From UBA5066 sp048500275 (lineage in GTDB: Bacteria > Acidobacteriota > Thermoanaerobaculia > UBA5066), in NCBI GenBank assembly GCA_048500275.1, contig JASNYI010000001.1, positions 434,001-498,000 on the forward strand: a stretch of DNA of 64,000 nt, given 5' to 3'. Of the stretch, positions 59,301 to 64,000 are shown piece by piece (the first letter of the stretch is position 1; every line of letters starts with the position of its first letter). Both the position numbers and the translations under genes were made by a program. The notes below the pieces were generated by a model. The model was not told the origin of the DNA, searched no databases, and was given only the letters and a program-made list of their open reading frames with translations.

Positions 59301-62176
59301 ACGTGGAGTTGGCAGAGCGCCGACGCGCCCCAGAGCTGCTCGAGGACGGTGGGATCGCGCTCCTCGTCCGAGTAGACCCACTCGAGGGCGTAAACGAGTG
59401 AGCGGCTCCTTCGGCCGAGCGCGCCGGCGAGCGAGGGAATCCGCTGGACGAGGTCCCGTCCCATCCCCCGGTACGCGGCCCCGGCCCCCGTGAAGACGAA
59501 CGCGAGGCCCCCGGACACGGGCCGTTCCGAGAAGTGGATGCCGGCGCCCGCGGGCGTCCCGCGCTCGAGGAATGCCAGCGCCCGCGCCTGCATCTCCTCG
59601 AAGGAGTCGTCGCGCGCGACGAGGACGAGGCGCGCGGGGCCGTCGAGCCCCTCGCGTCCCGCCTTCAGCGCCTCGGCGACGGCGCGCCGGTCGGCGCCCG
59701 CCCAGAAGCGGAGGCGCGGCGCGGGCTCCTCGGTCCAGGGCGCATGCCCGGCCGCCTCGACGAGGCGGATCGGGGGTGCGTCTCCGCTCACGCGGACCTC
59801 CGCCGCGCGAGACCCCTCGACGGGGAGCCAGGGCCGCCCGTCGGGGAGCCTGCGGAAGTGAAGACCGAGAGCCGCCGCGGCGACGTGGACGAGCGCCGAG
59901 GCGGCCGCCGCGTGCCCGAGGCGGGGGACGAGGCTCTCGTGGCCGTCCGCGAGACCCAGCTTCAAGTGCGTCCCGGCGTCGCCGCCGTCCGCTCCCTCCG
60001 CGGCGCTTCCGTCGAACACCGCGTAGATGCGCCTCCCCTGTCTCTCCGCGTCCTCCAGCCGCTCGAGGACGAGAACGACCGCGGCGTCGCCGGGCGTCCT
60101 TCGCCCGGAAGGCAGGAGCTCCTCCGCCGCGCTCCGGTGCACCGGCTCGCAGCAGAGGTCGACCGCCCCGACGAGGGCCGCGTCGAGCTCCCCTGCGCGG
60201 AGGGCGCGCAGGGCGAGCCCGAGCGCCACCGTCCCCGACGCCTCTGCGGCCTGCACGGTGAACCCGGGGCCGGTCAGGTCGAGCTGCGAGCTGAGCCGGT
60301 TCGCGGGGATGTTCGGCATCGTGCCGACGACGGTCGCGGCCTCGAGCCGTGGCGCCACGGCGTCGCGGGCTTTCGCGAGCCAGCCGTCCGGCGCCGCCTT
60401 CTCGCGTGCCGTCCGCGCGAGACGCCAGCGCGTCCCCCAGCGTCCGATCTCCCCGTCGGGCTCCATCCCGACGAAGACACCCGTCGTCTCGCGCGGCAGA
60501 GGGCCGGTCTCGGCCACCGCCTCGAGGCCGGCGCGGAGCGCCGCCAGCTGCTGGGGCAGAGTCCGGTCGAGGTCGCGCGGCGGGAAGCGGAGGCCTTCGA
60601 GGTACAGCTCGATCGGGCCCATCCTCCCCTCGCCGTCGGCGTCGAGGAGCGGCTCCCCGGAAAGGAGCGCCGCGGAGAACGCCGCGCGGTCCGCGGCCCG
60701 CGCCACCGAGCACCCGAGACCGACGATCGCGACGGGGATCGGCCCCGGCTCGAGCGCTTCGCCCGACGAGGGAGTGCTCGTGCTGCGCCGCACCGCCGGT
60801 CTTCGCACGAACGCACCGGAGGCGCCCGACGCGTCGCCCGACGCACCGGCCGCGCCGGTTCCGCCCGCAGCGTCCAGACCGGGGTCGTCCTCGGAGACGA
60901 CGACGTGGGCGTTGTTCCCGCCGAAGCCGAACGCCGAGACCGCGGCGATGCGCGGGCCGTCGGAGGTCCACGGCTCGAGAGCGTGGAGGAGGCGAAACGG
61001 CGAGCCGCCGAGCGCGCCCGTCGGGACGTCGGCGTGAAGCGTCGGCGGCCTCTTGCCCGCGCGCATCGCCTCCATCACCTTGATGAGGCCCGCGGCTCCC
61101 GCGACGGTGATGAGGTGCCCGAGGTTCGACTTCAGCGAACCGATGGGGACGCCCTCGAGGCCCGCGAAGACGGCGCCCGTGCTTCTCAGCTCGGTCGCGT
61201 CGCCGACCGGCGTCCCGGTGGCGTGGCACTCGAGGAGCGAGACCCGCGAGGGGTCGAGACCCGCGCTCGCGTACGCGGCGCGGATCGCCCGCTCCTGCCC
61301 CTCCTCGCCCGGGGCGAGAATGCCCTTGCCGCGGCCGTCGTTCGAGAGGCCGACACCGCGGATCACGCCGTGGATCGTGTCGCCGTCGCGCCGCGCATCG
61401 GCGAGCCTCTTCAGGACGACGAAGGCCGCGCCCTCGGCGGGAAGGAGCCCGTCCGCGTCGCGGTGAAACGGCCGGGAGCGCCCGCTCCGGCTCAGGGCGG
61501 CGAGCGCCGAGAAGCCGACGTGGAGGAAGAGGTCGTCCGCCGCCTGCACCGCCCCCGCGAGCATCACGTCGGCCTCGCCGTCGTTCAGCCGGTCGCACGC
61601 GAGCTTGACGGCGTAGAGCGAGCTGGCGCAGGCGGCGTCGAGGCAGAAGCTCCCCGCGCCGAGGCCGAGGGCCCGCGCGAGGAGCGAGGCCGTGCCGCCG
61701 CTCATGAAGCGGTTCCGCGGGTCGCCGCCTCCCTCTCCCGTGAAGACGCCCTGCGCGTACGACGCGGCGCCGAGCGAGGGGAACCCGAGGTTCCCGAAGA
61801 CAGCCCCGGCACGCGGGCGCGAGACGGCGCCCCGCTCCCGGTCTCCCGCGTCTCCCAGCGCCTCGCGCGCCGTGTGGAGCACCCAGAGGACGAGCGGGTC
61901 GAGGCCATCGAGCTCGGACGCGGGGACTCCGAAGCCGCCCGGCTCCCAGACCGCCTCGAACCCGCGGACGTAGCCGCCCCGGTCCGTCCACGTCCGGTCC
62001 GCGGACGGCGACGCCGGGGAGCAGAGGACCTCCTCGGGGTCGACACCCCACCGGCCGTCGGGCACCGGCCCGACGAGGTCGCGGCCTTCGGCGACGGCCT
62101 TCCAGAGCGCGGAAGGGTCCAGGGCGCCGGGCAGGACACACGCCCGCCCGACGACGGCGATGGGACCGAACGGCAT
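53312..62176 (-). CDS. pfa3: Pfa3-like polyunsaturated fatty acid/secondary-lipid synthase, KS-CLF-AT-DH-DH-DH'-AGPAT
   Basis: 2954 residues. Domains in order: ketosynthase (~1-430; Cys183 in LDAACASS, His318 in CHATGT, His354 in SLKSNLGH); chain-length factor (~478-815; Glu645 replaces the cysteine); acyltransferase (~885-1180; GYSSGE, Ser978); Pro/Ala-rich linker (~1265-1440); two FabA-like double-hotdog dehydratases (active His1726 in GHFKNDPCMPGT and His2120 in AHFFQDPVQPGS); a PKS-type dehydratase-like domain (~2250-2500; His2292, later LLDGATHG); and a 1-acylglycerol-phosphate acyltransferase domain (~2640-2850; His2695 in NHQTGVES and VEGTRS). FabA-like pairs are the hallmark of PfaC. 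Addition of AT and AGPAT matches Pfa3 of myxobacterial PUFA synthases. It should build a polyunsaturated chain on the ACPs of the upstream Pfa2-like protein and pass it to a lipid head group. ATG 62176 is 3 bases after the upstream stop. Confidence 0.9.
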   Translation of the reverse strand: MPFGPIAVVGRACVLPGALDPSALWKAVAEGRDLVGPVPDGRWGVDPEEVLCSPASPSADRTWTDRGGYVRGFEAVWEPGGFGVPASELDGLDPLVLWVLHTAREALGDAGDRERGAVSRPRAGAVFGNLGFPSLGAASYAQGVFTGEGGGDPRNRFMSGGTASLLARALGLGAGSFCLDAACASSLYAVKLACDRLNDGEADVMLAGAVQAADDLFLHVGFSALAALSRSGRSRPFHRDADGLLPAEGAAFVVLKRLADARRDGDTIHGVIRGVGLSNDGRGKGILAPGEEGQERAIRAAYASAGLDPSRVSLLECHATGTPVGDATELRSTGAVFAGLEGVPIGSLKSNLGHLITVAGAAGLIKVMEAMRAGKRPPTLHADVPTGALGGSPFRLLHALEPWTSDGPRIAAVSAFGFGGNNAHVVVSEDDPGLDAAGGTGAAGASGDASGASGAFVRRPAVRRSTSTPSSGEALEPGPIPVAIVGLGCSVARAADRAAFSAALLSGEPLLDADGEGRMGPIELYLEGLRFPPRDLDRTLPQQLAALRAGLEAVAETGPLPRETTGVFVGMEPDGEIGRWGTRWRLARTAREKAAPDGWLAKARDAVAPRLEAATVVGTMPNIPANRLSSQLDLTGPGFTVQAAEASGTVALGLALRALRAGELDAALVGAVDLCCEPVHRSAAEELLPSGRRTPGDAAVVLVLERLEDAERQGRRIYAVFDGSAAEGADGGDAGTHLKLGLADGHESLVPRLGHAAAASALVHVAAAALGLHFRRLPDGRPWLPVEGSRAAEVRVSGDAPPIRLVEAAGHAPWTEEPAPRLRFWAGADRRAVAEALKAGREGLDGPARLVLVARDDSFEEMQARALAFLERGTPAGAGIHFSERPVSGGLAFVFTGAGAAYRGMGRDLVQRIPSLAGALGRRSRSLVYALEWVYSDEERDPTVLEQLWGASALCQLHVELTRGVLGLAPDAWMGYSSGETNALIASGTWTDVDALVHESEASGLFTRELGGSFDAVARRWGRPVRWASWAVLAPVTEVEAVLSSLERVHLAAVHGDADCVVAGDAAACDALVERLGRDRCLPLGYPLAVHVPELGEVREEWLALHRRATTPPTGARLYSNALGGAYEPSREACAEAILGQADRTLDVRPAVLAAWEDGVRVFVEHGPRGVCGRFLRGVLGDREALVVSLDRKGGGIEATLDAVAALLAAGLPVRHEALAALLPEAARSPRPARALSFPAHLPAVAIPPVEPGASTEGLAMPHRMAPAPPLPPVLDEDWSPRRLEAALFPASPAAARPFLPPPPVATGFPFVAPPAASPALPAGTALEATPVLAGFQAHVGQVARLHQDFVLSQQALHERFLSMMQAAEGSLLQATSGAVSAPAPPHPPPAPVSAALAQAAPTPPPAPIPVATPARDAAPTERIDAPPARPEEVPRAPVGPAFDRRELEIHAGGRISEIFGPRFAAQDGYERQVRMPLPPLLLADRVTGLDAEPASMGKGSIRTETDVREDSWYLHQGRMPPGVLIEAGQADLMLISYLGVDLLNRGERVYRLLGCELTYHGDLPRAGETIAFDIHLDGHAAQGDVRLMFFHYDCLKGGRPQLTVRKGQAGFFTDAELAASAGCLWRPEEQAIVESPRLDPPAVACTRSRFERADLEALARGDAFGCFGPGFELAQTHTQSPRIQEGRMLLLDRVTAFEAAGGPWGRGYLRAELDVRPDRWFFEGHFKNDPCMPGTLMFEGCLQAMAFHLAAMGFTLARDGWRFQPEPELPYQLQCRGQVTPASRLLVTEVFVEEVVAGPVPTLYADLLCTVDGLKAFHARRVALQLVPDWPLEAMPALVAAARADVRPVAEADGVRFDEASLLACAWGRPSRAFGPMYARFDGPTRVARLPGPPYLFMSRVVEVQGEMGGMKPGARAVVEYDVPDDAWYFGENGARTMPFAVLLEAALQPCGWLSSWAGCALSVEGELGFRNLDGAGTLLGEVRPGGGPLVTRVELKSIAASGSTIIVSFAVECSQDGRPVYRLETVFGFFAAASLASQAGLPAREAESDLLARPGNTLVDFASRPAAFFSSDRPRLAGPMLLMIDRVDGFWPGAGAASLGQIRAVKDVDPGEWFFKAHFFQDPVQPGSLGIEAMIQTLQAFMLETRMDDGIPRPRFEPLEVGRELKWKYRGQVLPHHRTVHTTLELTGQGRDDRGVWAVANASLWANGQRIYEAQGLGMRIVAGDPGAPADAGAAGERGATLDRYDSCAPRSGRDPRESAAGSPAFSADADLRGAGLLLDPSREAWMRDHCPTYTVPALPMMVLVDLLARGSDGAGPVIGLRDVRVNGWCLANGPQRFRAESAGPTTRLLSAPADGGGGPAGADRVVATARVLHGAWPERPAPWPSAEGETAPLPYESGALFHGPAFQVLERLVTGPGASSSVLSAASGVPAGLLNPALLDGATHGIPHDALHTWDAAYDPGKVAYPALIPEIDFFGPAPASGTVRCEVRLRPFLATPDHPVFRIQLVGEEGAWCQMRLVEACFPKGPIGSVAPSLRRAFLADRAPVPGLRLSRVEGGDTLLTDGEVAASDWLPGTVERIYGSRLTEDVALREHVAAVHGLHPGRVLSQLPLTRFDLAVSREDAGVRVSGDPWGRVDASPVRAFWTRWFGRGPWPVEDLYYGLVERFLRRVVVEAPEAHEALRGRSVVYLANHQTGVESLLFSIVASALNEVPTVTLAKIEHRTTWLGRLIRHSFSYPGVRDPLLMTFFDREDRSSLPRVISELAAEMAGPGRSVLVHVEGTRSLSCRTRVEKMSGAFIDMALQSGAPIVPVRFTGGLPVEPAAKRLEFPLGLGRQDVHLGRPFLPGDLSGLHYGARKERVLEAINGLGVPNEREEPLPGDPVLAARVGAWQEARGVSHEHATLREVLAGLGSPGPDVARLLAATSAAELEADGSPEGAWLAELGRWLLGDA

Positions 62177-62179
62177 CGA

Positions 62180-64000
62180 TCAGGCCTTGCCGTTCGCGAC
62201 CGGGTACGTGTGCGTCTCGACTCCCGTCAGCTCGGCCACCGGCCGCCCCTCGTCGTCGGAGAGGAGGACGTCGGTCGTGACCGAGAGGCTCCCGACCTTC
62301 CGCCTGTGGGCGGTCGCGGTGAGAAGCCCCTCGCCAGGCGCCCGGAAGGCGCGCAGGCGGCCGATCGTCGTCGGCAGGCTCGCTCCCCCGAGCATCCGGT
62401 GGCCGTAGAGGACGGCGACCTGGAGGCCGCCGTCGAGCGCCGCCGCGTCGAGCTGCCACGGGCCGTGCTCCCAGCCCGCGCTGGAGACGCCGCGCACGCG
62501 GCCGCCCGCGCCGTGGTCCGAGATTCCGTCCATCTCCTCGATCAGCTCGAACGCGTCGCGGTGGAAGAGGAGGTCGTCGTAGATCTCCTCCCCCTCCCAG
62601 GCGTCGAGCGGCGGGTGCGGTGAGGCTTCTCCCGGCGTCGCGGGCTCTCTCGAGAGCTCCGCGCGGGCGCTGTAGTGGTGCGTCCCGCCCGCCCCGCGCA
62701 TGTCGAGCTGCAGCTCCCGGCCGCCGTTCCCCGGGAGCGGGCGCGCCTCGATCACGAAGCGGTCGCCGCCGTTGTCGAAGCCGCCGAGCCGGATCCCCTT
62801 CAGCACCTTCAGGTCGTGGAGCGCGGCGAGGGAGTACCCGGGGCGCAGCCCGCGCGCGGCCCTTGCGAACCACTCGGCCGCGAGGACGACCGGGACGACC
62901 GGCGTGCCGTTGATGGCGTGCCCCGCGAGGTACCCGTGGCTCCGCCGCGCGACCTTCAGCTCCAGCGCGTCGACGCGCGCGTCGGCGCCCGCGACGAGGA
63001 GAGCCTCGGCTCGCGGCTCGCCTCCGAGGACGAGCTCGACCACCGACCGGCTCGAACCGCGAACCTCGTCCGCGAACATCCGGGCGCCGTTCGCGAGGGG
63101 GATCATCGGGACGCCGAGAGAGGCGAAGCGCTCCTTCAGCTGCGGCGTCACCATCCCGGCCTCCCACGGCCCCCACCCGAGCGACTTCACGAGGAGGCCG
63201 GGACGACGCCGGGCCTCGGCCCACGCCACCTTCGCGAGGACCTCGTTGGCCATCGCGTAGTCGGCCTGGCCCGTGTTGCCGCACCGGGCCGAGACCGAGG
63301 AGAAGACGCAGAGGAGCTTCAGCGGGTCGCCCTGGGTCGCCGCGAGGAGCGCGCGGAGCCCCTCGACCTTCGTGTCGAAGACGCGGTCGAACTGCTCGTC
63401 CGTCTTGCCGGAGATCTTCCGGTCCGCGAGCACCCCCGCCGCGTGGACGACGCCCGCGACCGGACCCCACTCCTCGCGCACGCGCTCGAGGACGAGAGAG
63501 AGCTCGCGCGCGCCTGCGACGTTCACCGCCTCGTACCGCGCCTCGCTCCCGGCCGCCTCGAGCGCGGCGAGCGTCGAACGGATCTCGCGGCAGGCGAGGA
63601 CGTCGCGGACGCGCGCCCCGAGCTCGGCGGGAGCGGGACTCTCCCCCGCGGCCCGCGCGGCCGCGAGGAGCGCCTTCTTGAGCGCCGTCTCGTCGGCGGC
63701 CCCGCGGCAGCAGGCAGGTTCTTCCGCAAGCGCGGTTCGTCCCAGGAGGACGAAGCGCGCCTTCGAGTCGCGGGCCCACTCCACGAGGCACGCCGAGGTC
63801 ACGCCGCGCGCGCCCCCCGAGACGACGACGACGTCGCCGGGACCGATCACGGGCTCTCCCGGCTCGACGTCCCGCTTCACGCTCCTGAGCGTGAACCGCC
63901 CACCCGCGGCCGGCAGGGCCACCTCGATCTCGCCTCCCCCGTGGAGGAGCTCGTCGGCGAGCGCGCGCGCGATCTCGTCCGCGCCGCGCCCCTTCCGCTC
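62180..64000 (-). CDS. pfa2: Pfa2/PfaA-like synthase, C-terminal KR and DH domains (5' end outside window)
   Basis: The frame is open to the right window edge (606 residues visible), so the gene begins beyond it. A ketoreductase domain shows VVSGGARGVTSACLVEWA (NADP loop) and the S-Y-N catalytic set in SSVSARCGNTGQADYAMANE. It is followed by a PKS-type dehydratase domain with HAINGTPVVPVVLAAEWFAR (HxxxGxxxxP) and the second-half aspartate in LDAAALDGGLQVAVLYG. KR-DH is how PfaA/Pfa2 proteins end; KS, malonyl-transferase and tandem ACPs would precede it. Its stop is 3 bases from the Pfa3-like start, so the two are one operon. Confidence 0.88.
   Translation of the reverse strand, partial: ERKGRGADEIARALADELLHGGGEIEVALPAAGGRFTLRSVKRDVEPGEPVIGPGDVVVVSGGARGVTSACLVEWARDSKARFVLLGRTALAEEPACCRGAADETALKKALLAAARAAGESPAPAELGARVRDVLACREIRSTLAALEAAGSEARYEAVNVAGARELSLVLERVREEWGPVAGVVHAAGVLADRKISGKTDEQFDRVFDTKVEGLRALLAATQGDPLKLLCVFSSVSARCGNTGQADYAMANEVLAKVAWAEARRRPGLLVKSLGWGPWEAGMVTPQLKERFASLGVPMIPLANGARMFADEVRGSSRSVVELVLGGEPRAEALLVAGADARVDALELKVARRSHGYLAGHAINGTPVVPVVLAAEWFARAARGLRPGYSLAALHDLKVLKGIRLGGFDNGGDRFVIEARPLPGNGGRELQLDMRGAGGTHHYSARAELSREPATPGEASPHPPLDAWEGEEIYDDLLFHRDAFELIEEMDGISDHGAGGRVRGVSSAGWEHGPWQLDAAALDGGLQVAVLYGHRMLGGASLPTTIGRLRAFRAPGEGLLTATAHRRKVGSLSVTTDVLLSDDEGRPVAELTGVETHTYPVANGKA

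Noticed and set aside
1..64000. CRISPR arrays, rRNA genes, integrase or attachment sites
   Set aside because: No regularly spaced repeats, rRNA-like sequence, integrase genes or duplicated att-like ends were seen by eye. A dedicated search (CRISPR finder, covariance models) would be decisive.

Overview
The window is 64 kb of very GC-rich bacterial chromosome (roughly 70% G+C) with tightly packed genes, many joined by 4-base ATGA/GTGA/TTGA overlaps. The organism is Gram-negative: it carries lpxA, lpxB, lpxD, waaA, a CusCBA-type tripartite efflux pump and a TonB-domain protein. The M56 peptidase-TonB fusion, the Ser/Thr kinase-TPR protein, the S9 and M16 peptidases and the general gene style suggest Acidobacteriota (perhaps a Thermoanaerobaculia-like lineage). 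A myxobacterium-like lineage is the main alternative. This placement is inference; there is no rRNA gene in the window.

Layout. 1-0.8 kb: 3' end of an M56 peptidase-TonB gene closed by a strong hairpin terminator. 0.85-7.9 kb: a complete SUF iron-sulfur operon (Rrf2 regulator, sufB-C-D-S-U-T) with a palindromic promoter/operator, followed by a small unknown protein and a nucleotidyltransferase. 7.9-8.3 kb: a gap holding a decayed cysteine synthase fragment. 8.3-11.2 kb: a large secreted repeat protein. 11.3-17.8 kb: a heavy-metal (Cu/Ag-type) RND pump operon headed by a Cys-rich small exported protein. 18.1-25.2 kb: glycosyltransferases, a receptor-like kinase, rsmE and a membrane methyltransferase. 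25.4-34.0 kb: envelope genes (lpxA, GT39-like proteins, a ParB-like protein with an ABC exporter, waaA, a DPM1-like GT2).

34.2-43.9 kb is the first highlight. One directional run encodes a secreted calcium-motif protein, a FabZ-like dehydratase, a small membrane protein, LpxB, LpxD, a Cys-less ketosynthase (CLF-like), an unusual 132-residue acyl carrier protein, a complete ketosynthase, a DUF374/LpxJ-like acyltransferase, an unknown membrane protein, an LpxL-like acyltransferase and a FabL-type enoyl reductase. It reads as a dedicated fatty-acyl synthase wired directly to lipid A assembly. It is functionally reminiscent of the rhizobial acpXL-fabZXL-fabFXL-lpxXL locus but has different parts. 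A stand-alone condensation-domain acyltransferase follows on the other strand.

45.4-53.2 kb: an M16 peptidase pair (one active, one lacking the zinc motif), a YgiQ radical SAM protein, a GNAT acetyltransferase and an S9 peptidase. 53.3-64.0 kb is the second highlight. It is a polyunsaturated-fatty-acid/secondary-lipid synthase: a 2954-residue protein with order KS-CLF-AT-DH-DH-DH'-AGPAT, matching the myxobacterial Pfa3 architecture, preceded by the KR-DH end of a Pfa2/PfaA-like protein that runs off the window. The window thus carries two separate specialised acyl-chain factories, each with its own acyltransferase. No CRISPR array, rRNA, convincing tRNA or intact insertion sequence was found by eye.
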